From assembly GCF_900129465.1 (NCBI RefSeq), contig NZ_FSRA01000001.1, positions 1,924,482 through 1,988,481 on the forward strand: a stretch of DNA of 64,000 bases, in the 5' to 3' direction. Below, one piece after another: positions 11,801-18,800 of this stretch (its first letter is position 1; every line of letters starts with the position of its first letter). Position numbers and translations under genes: made by a program. A model generated the notes under the pieces. That model was not told the origin of the DNA. It did no database searches and saw only the letters and a list, made by a program, of their open reading frames with translations. Source of the stretch: Chitinophaga niabensis. GTDB taxonomy: Bacteria; Bacteroidota; Bacteroidia; Chitinophagales; Chitinophagaceae.

Positions 11801-11844
11801 GACCAGCCTTTGTGATCAAAGGAGATGTAACAGTCATCAGATAA
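1..11844 (+). CDS. Giant HYR-like repeat surface protein, 5' end missing
   Basis: The frame is open from base 1, so the start and signal peptide lie outside the window; 3,947 codons are visible. About 41 HYR-like (hyalin-repeat, Ig-fold) units follow one another, each with a D-E/A-CGN turn, a Q-D-T-x-A-P linker, a PADTTVDC strand and a TDNCS loop. Each unit has four cysteines, enough for two disulfides. Around 10240 the array gives way to a unique stretch. Five Ig-like units of the T-I-C-x-G ... W-S-T/N-G type then span about 10515-11555. The C-terminus from about 11575 (FPNVFSPNGDGNNDVF ... FNRWGELVF) is a gliding-motility-associated type B sorting domain (CHU_C family), which directs export by type IX secretion. 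The protein is therefore probably exported to the cell surface or medium as an adhesin or matrix protein. A hairpin terminator follows the stop codon. The family call is firm; the biological role is inferred. Confidence 0.93.
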   Translation, partial: NCSAVPNISVVKNEVRTNGACANTYTLTRTWVVSDECGNDTTITQVITVQDTVAPRFDIVAPADTTVDCNSVPAQPVITATDNCSVTPNITVVRNEVRTNGTCPNTYILTRTWTATDECGNDTTITQVINVRDTAAPRFDVVAPADTTVDCNSVPAQPVINATDNCSATGNITITRNEVRTNGSCANSYTLTRTWTAVDECGNDTTIRQIIHVQDTVAPRFNAIATADTTVDCNSVPAQPVINATDNCSATGNITITRNEVRTNGTCANSYILTRTWTAVDECGNDTTITQVINVRDTTAPVFTVIVPADTTVDCNSVPAQAVITATDNCSATGNITITRNEVRTNGTCANSYTLTRTWTAVDECGNDTTITQVINVRDTTAPVVTTVIPAARTVDCDAVPVQEDITATDNCSAVPNISVVKNEVRTNGACANTYTLTRTWVVSDECGNDTTITQVLHVQDTTAPVVTVVIPATRTVDCDAVPVQEDITATDNCSAVPNISVVKNEVRTNGTCSNTYTLTRTWVVSDECGNDTTITQVIHVQDTTAPVFAVAAPADTTVDCNSVPAQPVITATDNCSVTPNITVVRNEVRTNGTCPNTYILTRTWTATDECGNDTTITQVINVRDTAAPRFDVVAPADTTVDCNSVPAQPVINATDNCSATGNITITRNEVRTNGSCANSYTLTRTWTAVDECGNDTTITQVINVRDTAAPRFDVVAPADTTVNCDAVPAQPVFNATDNCSATGNITITRNEVRTNGTCANSYTLTRTWTAVDECGNDTTITQIIHVQDTTAPVFTVIVPADTTVDCNSVPAQAVITATDNCSATGNITITRNEVRTNGTCANSYTLTRTWTAVDECGNDTTITQVVHVQDTTAPVVTTIIPAARTVDCDAVPVQEDITATDNCSAVPNISVVKNEVRTNGACANTYTLTRTWVVSDECGNDTTITQVLHVQDTTAPVVTVVIPAARTVDCDAVPVQEDITATDNCSAVPNISVVKNEVRTNGACANTYTLTRTWVVSDECGNDTTITQVITVQDTVAPRFDIVAPADTTVDCNSVPAQPVITATDNCSATGNITVTRNEVRTNGSCANSYILTRTWTATDECGNDTTITQVINVRDTAAPRFDVVAPADTTVDCNSVPAQPVINATDNCSAAGNITITRNEVRTNGSCANSYILTRTWTAVDECGNDTTITQVINVRDTAAPRFDIVAPADTTVDCNSVPAQPVITATDNCSAAGNITITRNEVRTNGSCANSYILTRTWTAVDECGNDTTITQVIHVQDTVAPRFNAIAPADTTVDCNSVPAQPVITATDNCSATGNITVTRNEVRTNGACANSYTLTRTWTAVDECGNDTTITQIIHVQDTTAPRFDVIAPADTTVDCNTVPVQPDITATDNCSATGNITITRNEVRTNGTCANSYTLTRTWTAVDECGNDTTITQVINVRDTTAPVVTTVIPATRTVDCDAVPVQEDITATDNCSAVPNISVVKNEVRTNGACANTYTLTRTWVVSDECGNDTTITQVLHVQDTTAPVVTVVIPATRTVDCDAVPVQEDITATDNCSAVPNISVVKNEVRTNGACANTYTLTRTWVVSDECGNDTTITQVITVQDTVAPRFDIVAPADTTVDCNSVPAQPVITATDNCSATPNITVVRNEVRTNGTCPNTYILTRTWTATDECGNDTTITQVINVRDTAAPRFDVVAPADTTVDCNSVPAQPVINATDNCSAAGNITITRNEVRTNGSCANSYILTRTWTAVDECGNDTTITQTIHVQDTTAPRFDVIAPADTTVDCNTVPVQPDITATDNCSATGNITVTKNEVRTNGACANSYTLTRTWTAVDECGNDTTITQVINVRDTVAPRFDAAAPADTTVDCQSVPAQPVITATDNCSATGNITVTRNEVRTNGACANSYTLTRTWTAVDECGNDTTITQVVHVQDTSAPVILVVPADTTVNCDVVPAMIDLTATDNCNGPVTVTKSETRQNGTCDNSYILTRTWTATDACGNDSVYRQIVTVQDTTHPTILVIPADTTVNCDAVPAQPDLTGVDNCSATVTVTKAETRVNGSCANSYQLIRTWTATDACGNDTTYTQLVTVQDTTKPIFPAVPADTIVNCDAVPAQATIAATDNCSGTVTVTMAETRINGSCANNYQLIRTWTATDACGNDSTYRQVVTVQDTTKPLIPNVPADTTVNCDAVPAQVTLAGTDNCSGTVTITTGETRINGNCASNYQLIRTWTATDACGNDTTYTQVVTVRDTTNPVFDIIAPADTTVSCSAVPVQPDLTATDNCSSTVTVTKAETRINGTCANSYQLIRTWTATDACGNDTIYRQVINVVDTSRPVFTLPVPADTTVSCHAIPTQADLSVTDNCSAATNIIVLKNEVKQPLPGACVNNYLLIRTWTAMDECRNTVTVTQTITVVDTTRPTFTSPVPADITVECNAIPTAPVMTATDNCSTANGVTVNYTETRVNIPGACVNNYQLVRTWTATDECGNSNIVSQTITVQDTTAPVFTIATPANATVECDMVPAQPDLTATDNCSATVTVTKAEQRINGTCANSYTLIRTWTATDECGNDTTITQTITVMDRTKPTFTSPIPADTTVNCDAIPVPPVLTANDKCSITVGITFNEQHITIPGACVNNYRLLRTWTATDECGNYTTVMQVVTVVDTTRPVFTMPVPANITIDCDAIPTQPDLTAMDNCSATNNVTITKAEQRINGNCANNYQLIRTWTATDECGNRATATQVITVQDTTKPVFSMPAPADATVECNNIPAQPVLTATDNCSTGTINVVRSERMEQIPGAMCASNYRLIRTWTATDECGNSTAVQQILTVIDTTPPSFTIAVPADITVDCNNIPAQPNLTATDNCTPTNRITVAKDQRREDIPGACVNNYRLIRTWIATDECGNRATATQVITVQDTTRPTFTVSIPADATVECSAIPAQPDLSVTDNCTPSNLVTVVKNERRENIPGACVNNYRLIRTWTATDECGNSRTVEQILTVTDRTAPAFTISTPADATVECNAIPVQPMLTAMDNCSPASAVTVTRAERRENIPGACVNNYRLIRTWTATDECGNSRTVQQVITVQDTTKPVFSTTPPADITVECNAIPAQPDLMATDNCSAMNMITIVKNEVRETIPGACANNYRLIRTWTATDECGNSRVARQVVTVQDKTAPVFNMVPPASMTVNCHEVPAAPVLTATDNCSMSNNVTVVYSFVKTQLSATCVYNYRLDRMWTATDECGNKAIVRQVITVIDTTRPVFNAPTPRDTTVSCESIPNPQIVTASDNCSRPGGVIITHKQTRQDIPGACKNYRLINTWTAKDECGNTSVITQVITVVDTTRPVIAAPPADITIMCGAPVPANMIELNATDNCDGTFPKKVKYTIDPYVKDLCNGYTIIRRWSVSDACGNAAQDVIQRIIVRPCPKPELEADVVVNCSSNPFITLKTKGNVNKPVYVLVGVTPANAVQVPLISTNNRFNLNGATTASFIVRDGVTGCASDTMTYNISYLQMPVVNLGNDTSICGSNGMVLDAGPANFGYQIRWSTGETTQRIRVVNPGTYKVTVSNGMCVTTDSIKVGVIPMPLVNLPDTTICRGQNVKLDATVSGASYLWSTGATSPSINVSTQERFWVRVMKNGCITIDTINVTVNPPPDISLSRDTTICPGQTVMLTVTTNAGRVQWGTGEMGNSIMVSKAGSYSVSVYRDNCVVKEFVKVSERPAMKFDLGPDRIMCPGGSILIDARNPDAASYRWNDGDTDPVKSITQGGKYIIGVLDRYCDRYMSDSINVVIAGPPTVNLGNDTTICRGIRFILKSNAKNATSYRWSNGATTSSIEITQPGTYSVTAYNDCGSTTDEITINMKECDSRPDFPNVFSPNGDGNNDVFRPVIRGPMYDYELRIFNRWGELVFISKDMHLGWDGTYKGRNVDISTFVWWLSYKKVRNGPAFVIKGDVTVIR
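5816..10235 (+). repeat. Diverged HYR-like coding repeats
   Basis: These are about 18 further units of the same domain, but each has its own sequence and length (about 79-84 residues, for example 237 bp between the landmarks at 5761 and 5998). The first five carry DACGN in place of DECGN. Later ones contain IPGACVNNYRLIRTW in place of the short NGTCANSY segment. Divergence grows towards the C-terminal end of the array. Confidence 0.9.
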
Positions 11845-11867
11845 AATAACGTATATCATTCTTTCAC

Positions 11868-11902
11868 AAAAGAACCCGCTCAAATGAGCGGGTTCTTTTT
11901 TT
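11868..11902 (+). terminator. Terminator of the giant repeat gene
   Basis: A 12-bp perfect stem (AAGAACCCGCTC / GAGCGGGTTCTT) with an AAAT loop at 11870-11897, ending in a T-run. It lies 25 bases after the stop codon. Confidence 0.93.
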
Positions 11903-12153
11903 CTGTTTGAAAAGAAAATACTATTTTTAGTGCAAGTTGATTTGTTAACCACTAAACTTCTGCAAGAAAATCAACTCAACATTTAAGGGAATAAGATACA
12001 GGGAAAGGACTTCCCTGCTGAATGCTATTGCGGCCGGCTAAGCCGTGGACGGGAAGCAGCTGCCTGTCCTATATTCACAATAGCCCAAACAAACGTAAAG
12101 GTTTAGAAAGACATACGGGAAATTAAAACACCCGTCCATTGTGAATGAAGTCC

Positions 12154-12194
12154 AAAAACAAAAAACCGTTCAGGTTTTTAGGTTTCCTGAACGG
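12154..12194 (-). terminator. Leftward terminator downstream of the DUF4260 gene
   Basis: The hairpin CCGTTCAGG/CCTGAACGG (12166-12194) is followed, reading leftward, by a run of T (A at 12154-12165 on the plus strand). It fits as the end of transcripts from the gene at 12350-12706, and it lies inside the candidate plus-strand RNA. Confidence 0.75.
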
Positions 12195-12262
12195 CCTTAC
12201 CAAACTGGTGAGTTTAGCTGAAAAAATCAAAGTTCTGTGGGATTTGTTCCTTTAGAACTTTT

Positions 12263-12293
12263 GCCTGGGTATTAGCCGTACCCGGGCTTTTTT
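12263..12293 (+). terminator. Rightward terminator ending the candidate RNA
   Basis: GCCTGGGTA (12263-12271) pairs with TACCCGGGC (12279-12287) with one G-T wobble, and six T follow. No plus-strand gene precedes it closely, which supports a separate RNA transcript. Confidence 0.8.
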
Positions 12294-12349
12294 ATGAATG
12301 AAGAATTCTATTCCCACCAAATATACATATTCCCTCCTGATCTTCCAAA

Positions 12350-12706
12350 TCACTTCTTCCCTATCCTGCCCAAATGTGTATCCTGGAACCCCGTCACAAA
12401 TTTCAACCCGTATCCGAACACGCGGTCCATAGAAGAATGTGCAAACAAAACCAGTCCCACAAACACAAGCGGCTCTATTAAAAAGTACGTTCCAATGATA
12501 TATACGATAATGGCCACCCCTTTATGGTGAAAGAAATTATACACATAGGCACCCGTTCTGGCATTGGCCAGGTAGCCCAGCATACTGATGTCCGGCAATA
12601 ATAAACAAGCCCAGAACCACCACCAGGACAGGGGGTATTGCTGTTCGTATAACAACAGGGCCAGCATAAACATGGCCACTTCTTCCAGTTTTAAAAGCTT
12701 TGTCAT
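12350..12706 (-). CDS. DUF4260 family membrane protein
   Basis: A protein of 118 residues that reads clearly as DUF4260. It has an N-terminal helix starting with LKLEEVAMF, a PDISMLGYL segment, a YNFFHHKGVA segment and the closing FGYGLKFVTGF-x-DTHLGRIG block. Three to four hydrophobic segments suggest a small integral inner-membrane protein. No catalytic residues are assigned in this family and its function is unknown. It is transcribed leftward, downstream of serA, but a strong terminator sits between them, so it is probably expressed on its own. Confidence 0.88.
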   Translation of the reverse strand: MTKLLKLEEVAMFMLALLLYEQQYPLSWWWFWACLLLPDISMLGYLANARTGAYVYNFFHHKGVAIIVYIIGTYFLIEPLVFVGLVLFAHSSMDRVFGYGLKFVTGFQDTHLGRIGKK

Positions 12707-12718
12707 AACGCGAAGATC

Positions 12719-12751
12719 AAAAAAAAATCCCGGTAAGCAAGTTACCGGGAT
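12719..12751 (-). terminator. Terminator of serA
   Basis: A 10-bp stem ATCCCGGTAA/TTACCGGGAT (12727-12751), followed leftward by a long T-run (A at 12719-12727 on the plus strand). It lies 28 bases past the serA stop. Confidence 0.9.
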
Positions 12752-12778
12752 TTCAAATATATTATCTGAAAAGAAAGC

Positions 12779-14017
12779 TTAATAAAGCATCCTCGTTTTG
12801 ATCGTATGGTTCACCTCCTTCAGCAAGGCAAATGCCTCCTGGGAAAGTTTTGAATCCACATCCAGCACTACGTACCCGATAGAATCGTTTGTTTTGAGAT
12901 ACTGCCCCAGGATATTGATATTCCTGCTGGACAATTCCCTGTTGATATCGGACAGTACGCCCGGTACGTTTTTGTGGATATGCAGGATCCGGTGACTGTT
13001 ATCCACCGCCGGCACACTCAGTGAAGGGATGGTATGAGAACCAAAACTGGCACCTTTCTCCAGGAAGTTCAGCATCTTGCTGCTTACATCCAGCCCAATA
13101 TTGTGCTGCGCCTCTTCCGTACTACCGCCAATATGCGGGGTCAGGATCACGTTTGGCAACAGCTGCAAAGGAGTGGAAAATGCAGCGCCGTTCTTTTCAG
13201 GCTCAACCGGGAATACGTCTACTGCCGCACCGGATAAATGACCGCTTTCCAGCGCTTCCTTCAGATCGTTCAGTTCTACTACTTCCCCACGCGCATAGTT
13301 TAGGAAAATAGCCCCTTTCTTAGCATACTGAAGGGTTTCTTTATTGATCATGTTCTCCGTGCTTTTGTTGGAAGGCACGTGAAGCGTAATGATATCTGCC
13401 TTGGAGAATAGTTCTTTCAGAGAACGCACCTGCTCTGCATTACCGATAGGCAATTTGGTCTCCACATCATAATACAGCACTTTCATCCCCATGGCTTCTG
13501 CTAATACACTAACCTGGGTACCAATACTGCCATAACCAACAATGGCCATGGTTTTACCACGCAACTCAAAGCTGCCGGTTGCTTCTTTCATCCAGATGCC
13601 TTTATGGGCAGCCACATTCTTATCAGGAATACGGCGGATCAGCATTACAGATAAACCGATCACCAGCTCTGCTACCGAACGTGTATTCGAATAAGGCGCA
13701 TTGAACACAGCTACGCCATGCTCAGTGGCAGTTTTAAGGTCTACCTGGTTGGTGCCGATACAAAAACAGCCGATGCCCTGCAGCTTCTTGGCTGCAGCCA
13801 GAACATTGGCAGTGATCTGTGTTTTTGAACGGATCCCCAGTAAATGGGCTTCTTTTACTTCTTTGATGAGTTCCTGTTCACTAAGGGCTCCCGATAACTT
13901 CCGGGTGTTAATGTAACCGGCCTCTTTGAACTCCGCTACCGCGGCATCACTAATGTTTTCCAATAAAAGGATGTTGATCTTCTCTTTCGGATAACTTGTT
14001 AATTTTCTTTGGCTCAT
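12779..14017 (-). CDS. serA: D-3-phosphoglycerate dehydrogenase
   Basis: Catalyses NAD-dependent oxidation of 3-phosphoglycerate to 3-phosphohydroxypyruvate, the first step of serine synthesis, in the cytoplasm. The 412-residue protein aligns end to end with the E. coli-type enzyme. It has an N-terminal half-domain (GIRSKTQIT, GCFCIGTNQVDL), a nucleotide-binding GYGSIGTQ loop, the catalytic-domain motif NYARGEVV, the active-site stretch LTPHIGGSTEEAQ, and a C-terminal ACT domain (IHKNVPGVLSDINRE ... YVVLDVDS) that in this family binds serine as feedback inhibitor. The start at 14017 (MSQRKLTSY) is preferred because 13 extra upstream residues have no counterpart in the family. No strong Shine-Dalgarno is visible, as is usual in Bacteroidota. 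Transcription ends at the hairpin just downstream. Confidence 0.96.
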   Translation of the reverse strand: MSQRKLTSYPKEKINILLLENISDAAVAEFKEAGYINTRKLSGALSEQELIKEVKEAHLLGIRSKTQITANVLAAAKKLQGIGCFCIGTNQVDLKTATEHGVAVFNAPYSNTRSVAELVIGLSVMLIRRIPDKNVAAHKGIWMKEATGSFELRGKTMAIVGYGSIGTQVSVLAEAMGMKVLYYDVETKLPIGNAEQVRSLKELFSKADIITLHVPSNKSTENMINKETLQYAKKGAIFLNYARGEVVELNDLKEALESGHLSGAAVDVFPVEPEKNGAAFSTPLQLLPNVILTPHIGGSTEEAQHNIGLDVSSKMLNFLEKGASFGSHTIPSLSVPAVDNSHRILHIHKNVPGVLSDINRELSSRNINILGQYLKTNDSIGYVVLDVDSKLSQEAFALLKEVNHTIKTRMLY

Positions 14018-14259
14018 GGTGCTGGCTATAATTCTACGATGACACAAGAATGACAATCACAGGGGTGTTTGTCGCTAAAATTGTCACAAACCTAGCGGAG
14101 TTTGAGCAATAATCAAATACAACGGCTGGCAAATTCGTGATTGCTTAAAATTTATGCCTGATTGTTCCCCTTTTTTGAATAATTTCCACCTAAATGCCCT
14201 CTATCGGGCATGAAAATTGCTAAGTAATTGATTTTAAACTAATAGATCTGCAGCATTAA

Positions 14260-15471
14260 ATGAATCGTTTGAAGGCAATCGTCGTTTTGGCCATATCCAC
14301 AAGTTCCATCATATATACCGGATGTAATAGCAGCTCCGCCAACAGAAATAACGAAAAGAAAAGAACAGTAAAGCCAACTTCTATCTACACAGTTGGCCTT
14401 ACAGAAGAACAGGAACAGAAAATACTAAACAGCAGTAAAACCAGGCAGATCAGGCAGGAAGTAGCAGAGCTCATGCGCTTAAAGCTTTCTCCGGGATCTT
14501 TTAGCGGCGCTATATTAGTGGCAAGGAAAGGAGTGGTATTATATGAACACTACCAGGGATTGGAAAACCATGCTACAAAAGCTCCGGTTACAGATAGTTC
14601 TTCCTTTCAGCTGGCCTCCGTTTCCAAAACCTTCACCGGCATGGCCATCCTGTCCTTACTGGAAAAAGAGAAGTTAACGCTGGACGATCCTTTACAGAAA
14701 TACTTCCCGGACTTTCCATACCTGGGCATCACTATCAGGATGCTCCTGAACCACCGCAGCGGCCTGCCGAATTACCTCTATTTCTGCGACAGCCTGGTGA
14801 AAGACAAATCTCACTTCCTTACCAACGATGAAGTGATCCGCCTGATGACCGAACACAAACCTCCTACCCAATATCCGCCGGACAGGCATTTTAATTACTG
14901 CAATACAAATTATCTACTCCTCGCTTCCATCATTGAAAAAGTAAGCCAGCAGAAATATGCAGACTATCTGCAGCAAACTTTCTTCACACCGCTGGAAATG
15001 ACCAATACTTTTGTAGCAGACCCGGCACAGGCTCCCCGCTCCCATCAGACCGTGAGCCACTTGTTCAGCTGGCGCCCGGAGCCGGATAACAGCTTTGATG
15101 GTGTTGTAGGCGATAAAGGCATCTACAGTTGCGTACGCGATATGCTCAAGTGGGACCAGGCCATTTATTCCGGTAAACTGTTCAAACCGGAAACATTGAA
15201 GGCTGCATTTACGCCTTATAGCAACGAAAAGCCCGGGATCCGTAATTATGGCCTCGGATGGCGCCTGTTCACTTATCCTGACAGTTCCAATAATATCATT
15301 TATCACAATGGCTGGTGGCATGGCAACAACACCGTATTCTACCGCTTTGTAAAAGACTCTACAACACTGGTGATCCTTGGCAACCGTTATAACCGCGGCA
15401 TTTACCAGGCAGTGAAACCACTGCGTAATATCCTCGGCCACGGGGATGGTGAAGAAGCCGGGGAAGAATAA
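14260..15471 (+). CDS. Serine hydrolase lipoprotein, class C beta-lactamase family
   Basis: A 403-residue protein with a lipoprotein signal (YTGC, lipid-bearing Cys22) and a penicillin-binding/class C beta-lactamase fold. The catalytic set is visible: S120-V-S-K123 (nucleophile and general base), Y213-C-N215 as the second-site YxN motif, and an HNGWWHG box as the third. NHRSGLPNYLYFC is the usual helix after the active site. Such enzymes act as D-amino-acid peptidases, esterases or beta-lactamases; the sequence alone does not choose among them. It is probably tethered to a membrane facing the periplasm. An inverted repeat ATGCCC/GGGCAT (14194-14211) lies in the upstream region, which otherwise shows no recognisable promoter. 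It stands alone: serA diverges on the left and the metal operon converges on the right. Confidence 0.9.
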   Translation: MNRLKAIVVLAISTSSIIYTGCNSSSANRNNEKKRTVKPTSIYTVGLTEEQEQKILNSSKTRQIRQEVAELMRLKLSPGSFSGAILVARKGVVLYEHYQGLENHATKAPVTDSSSFQLASVSKTFTGMAILSLLEKEKLTLDDPLQKYFPDFPYLGITIRMLLNHRSGLPNYLYFCDSLVKDKSHFLTNDEVIRLMTEHKPPTQYPPDRHFNYCNTNYLLLASIIEKVSQQKYADYLQQTFFTPLEMTNTFVADPAQAPRSHQTVSHLFSWRPEPDNSFDGVVGDKGIYSCVRDMLKWDQAIYSGKLFKPETLKAAFTPYSNEKPGIRNYGLGWRLFTYPDSSNNIIYHNGWWHGNNTVFYRFVKDSTTLVILGNRYNRGIYQAVKPLRNILGHGDGEEAGEE

Positions 15472-15540
15472 TAAGATATCAACAGCCGGGATAATAATAA
15501 GAGCCATTCACACAAACAATAACCACCCTATAGTACAAAT

Positions 15541-15581
15541 AAAAAAACCGCCCTGCGATATATCTTATCCAAGCAGGGCGG
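15541..15581 (-). terminator. Terminator of the metal-resistance operon
   Basis: CCGCCCTGC (15548-15556) pairs with GCAGGGCGG (15573-15581). Reading leftward the stem is followed by seven T. It lies 30 bases after the last operon gene. Confidence 0.88.
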
Positions 15582-15611
15582 AGCGCTATTTATGCGAACT
15601 AAAACCTGTGA

Positions 15612-15818
15612 CTACTTTTGTGTAGCGGCGCCAGCAGCTTTCTTAGCATGATGCTTTTTAGCGTGATGCGCAGCTTTCTTTTCTTTCTTTACTTCTGGCT
15701 TAGCCTGTTCTGTTTTTGCAACTACAGGTTTAGCAGCTGGTTTTACCTGTGCATTTGCAGCAGAGATGCCACCAAGGGTGATCATTGCGGCGGCCATCAG
15801 AAACATGATCTTTTTCAT
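15612..15818 (-). CDS. Small secreted His/Lys-rich protein
   Basis: A 68-residue protein with a clear signal peptide (MKKIMFLMAAAMITLGG, predicted cut after ANA23). The mature part is about 45 residues, almost only Ala, Lys, Pro, Val and His. It ends with paired histidines HH51-52 and HH56-57 in an HHAKKHHAKK array. I recognise no named family. It starts only 33 bases after the stop of the CzcA-type pump on the same strand and precedes the operon terminator, so it is probably the last gene of that operon. A periplasmic metal-buffering or polyanion-binding role is an inference from composition and context. Ala/Lys-rich low-complexity peptides also occur without any metal link. Confidence 0.7.
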   Translation of the reverse strand: MKKIMFLMAAAMITLGGISAANAQVKPAAKPVVAKTEQAKPEVKKEKKAAHHAKKHHAKKAAGAATQK

Positions 15819-15851
15819 TTTTATTTGATTTAATTGTTAAGAAAAAAATAT

Positions 15852-18800
15852 TTACAATAATGCTTTTTTACTCTTATAGGCACTGTAGAAGATCAGCGGG
15901 AAGATCAGCAGTGTCAACACTGTTGCTGTGATCAATCCACCTATCACTACAATCGCCAGCGGCTTCTGCGTTTCCGAACCGATGCCGGTAGATACAGCAG
16001 CAGGGATCAAACCGATAGCTGCCATCAATGCCGTCATTACAACCGGCCTTATCCTTTCTTCCACGCCACTGCGGATGGCTTCATTCAAAGGCATTTTCAT
16101 CTGCAGGTTCTTATGAAACACAGAGATCAGGATCACACCATTCTGTATACAGATCCCAAATAATGCAATGAAGCCCACGCCTGCCGAGATCCCGAAGTTC
16201 ATACCTGTTGCATGCAGTGCAAGGATCCCTCCTATCAATGCAAACGGCACATTCATTAAGATCAGCCCGGCATCTTTTACACTGCCCATCATAATGAAGA
16301 GTACAATGAAAATGGCAATCAGGCTTACCGGCACCACCTGCGTTAACCGGTTGGTGGCGCGCACCTGGTTTTCAAACTCTCCCGTCCAGCCGATGGAATA
16401 CCCTTTGGGCAGCTTCACCGCTTTTTCCACCTTCGCCTGCGCTTCTGCAATAGTGCTACCCAGGTCCCGGTCACGAACAGAGAACTTCACCCCAATGAAT
16501 CGTTTGGTATCATCCCTGTAAATGAAAGCAGGGCCTGTTACCGTTTCAATCGTCGCTATTTCCTTCAGCGGGATCTTGTTCCCGTTCATGGCCGGAACCA
16601 CTAGGTTGCGCAGGTCGTCCTCATCCTTCCGGTAATTCTGATCATACCGGATCCGTACGTCAAACTTCTTCTCTCCTTCGTATAATTGCGTGGCTGTTTT
16701 ACCACCAATGGCCATTTCTATTACAGCCTGTGCATCCGCTGTTTTCACGCCATACAATGCCATCTTCTGTTCGTCCAGGCGTACGCTCATTTCAGGCTGC
16801 CCTATATTCCGCAGGATGCCTACATCCTTGATACCATTCACATTTTCGATCTGTGCGATCACCTGGTTGGCCAGACGGTCCAGCTCTTCCAGGTTCTCGC
16901 CATAGATCTTTACCGCATTGCTGGCATTGATGCCGGCTACGGCTTCCGCCACATTATCTATAATAGGTTGTGAATAGTTATATCCAACACCCTGGTATTG
17001 CTTGAGACGTTTGTCCATTTCTTCCACCAGCTGGTCCATCGTGATCTTACGCTTCCATTCTTCTTTCGGCTTCAGGTTCACCTGGCATTGCACGTAGTAG
17101 AACCCGGAAGGATCTGTACCGTCGTTGGAACGGCCTGTTTGAGACAATACCCCGTTCACTTCCGGGAAGCTGCTCAGTTCTTTCCTGAACTGATGCACGA
17201 ACTTCGTGGTTTCGTTGAGGGACATGCTCATTGGTAGTTTTGCTTCCACCCATAAAGCCCCTTCGTTCAGTTGCGGAAGGAATTCAGAACCCAGGAACTT
17301 TGCAGAGGCAAAGCTCAGGCCCATGAACATCACCGCTATAACCAGGCTTAACCGTTTATGACCATAGGTCCAGTTAAAACCTTTCATCACTATCCGGTGA
17401 AAGAAACGTACTATCGGGTTGTGTTTCTCTTTCACATTCTTCCTCAGCAGGATGGATGATAATACCGGCACCAGCGTGAGGGTGAACAATAAGGCGCCCA
17501 GCAGGGCAAATCCGAGTGTCCACGCCAATGGTGAGAACATTTTACCTTCCACTTTCTGGAAAGAAAAAATAGGCAGCAGGGAAATGATGATGATCAGTTT
17601 GGAGAAAAACACCGCTTTACCCAGCTCGCCACCCGTCTTCTTAATCCATCCCATCTTGGCGAGCCGGTTAAAGCGTTCCATTCCAAATTGCCTGGCCTTA
17701 TGGTCAAGCATCACAAAGATCCCTTCCACCATCACGACAGCTCCGTCTATTATGATACCGAAGTCAATTGCGCCCATAGACAGCAGGTTGGCGCTCATGC
17801 CCTTCAGTTTTAAACATATAAATGCAAATAAAAGGGACAGTGGTATGATGATCCCCACGATCACCGTTGTACGCCAGTCTGCCATAAAGAGGAATACGAT
17901 CACCGTTACAAAAATGATCCCCTCCAGCAGGTTGTGCATCACCGTTCTGGTACAATAGCTCATCAGTGTATCCCTGTCGTAGAACGTAACCATTTTAATA
18001 TCAGATGGCAATACTTTCTCATTGAGTTCATTCACTTTGGCCTTGATGCGGTTCAGCACTTCATGCGGGTTCTCCCCTTTGCGCATCACCACAATCCCTT
18101 CCACGATATCATCCTGGTCATTCAGTCCGGCCTGCCCTACCCTTGGTGCGGAAGTTTCCCGCACATTTGCCACATTCTTCACCAGGATGGGTGTACCGTC
18201 TATATTCTGTATAATGATATTTTCAATGTCTTTGATATTATCCAGCAAACCGATCCCTCTTACCACATAGGCCTGCCCGTTCTTTTCAATCACGTCGCCG
18301 CCCACATTCACATTACTCTTCGAGGCCGCTTCATACAGTTCCAGCGGGGTGATATTATACTTTGCCAGCTTGATGGGATCTGCCGTGATCTCATAGATCT
18401 TTTCCTGCCCGCCAAAGGCTACTACATCTGCCACACCCGGTACCGCTCTCAGCTGGCGGTCTATCACCCAGTTCTGGTATGTGAGCAGGCTGCGGGAATC
18501 CCTGTGTTCGCTTTTCAGCCAGTACCGGAACACTTCTCCTGTGGGTCCGTAAGGAGGCTGTACTTCCGGCTCCACACTTTCCGGCAGGGATACATTCCGC
18601 AACATATTGTTCACCTGCTGCCGTGCAAAGAAATCCTCCACATCATCATCAAAGATGATCTTGATCACAGAGAGGCCGAACATGGTGATGGAGCGCACAC
18701 TCGTTTTCTTCTGCACACCATTCATCGAGATCTCTATGGGAGTGGTTACAAAACGTTCTACTTCTTCCGCGCTCCTGCCATTCCATTCTGTTACAATAAC

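Larger units (their letters stand above)
12000..12293 (+). ncRNA. Candidate structured RNA of about 290 nt, family unknown
   Basis: There is no convincing plus-strand gene here, but the sequence is packed with complementary arms. These include GGGAA/TTCCC (12001-12015), GGACTT (12007) with AAGTCC (12148), CGGC-TAA-GCCG (12035-12045) and GGACGGG/CCTGTCC (12047-12069). CCGTTCAGG/CCTGAACGG (12166-12194), AAAGTTCT/AGAACTTT (12229-12261) and a final terminator at 12263-12293 complete the set. CACAATAG near 12076-12083 can pair either back to CTATTG (12025) or forward to ATTGTGAAT (12138), so two folds exclude each other. I found none of the conserved boxes of RNase P RNA, tmRNA or SRP RNA. A 6S-like RNA is possible but unproven. 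The exact 5' end is not known. Confidence 0.5.

Noticed and set aside
10164-11952. Leftward ORFs under the C-terminal part of the giant gene
   Set aside because: They overlap well-defined Ig-like and sorting domains on the plus strand.
12000-12293. RNase P RNA, tmRNA or SRP RNA
   Set aside because: The conserved boxes of these RNAs (RNase P GAGGAAAGTCC core, tmRNA TTCGA...CCACCA end, SRP apical loop) are missing on both strands.
12294-12530. 78-codon plus-strand ORF after the candidate RNA
   Set aside because: It is antisense to the clear DUF4260 gene and its product resembles nothing.
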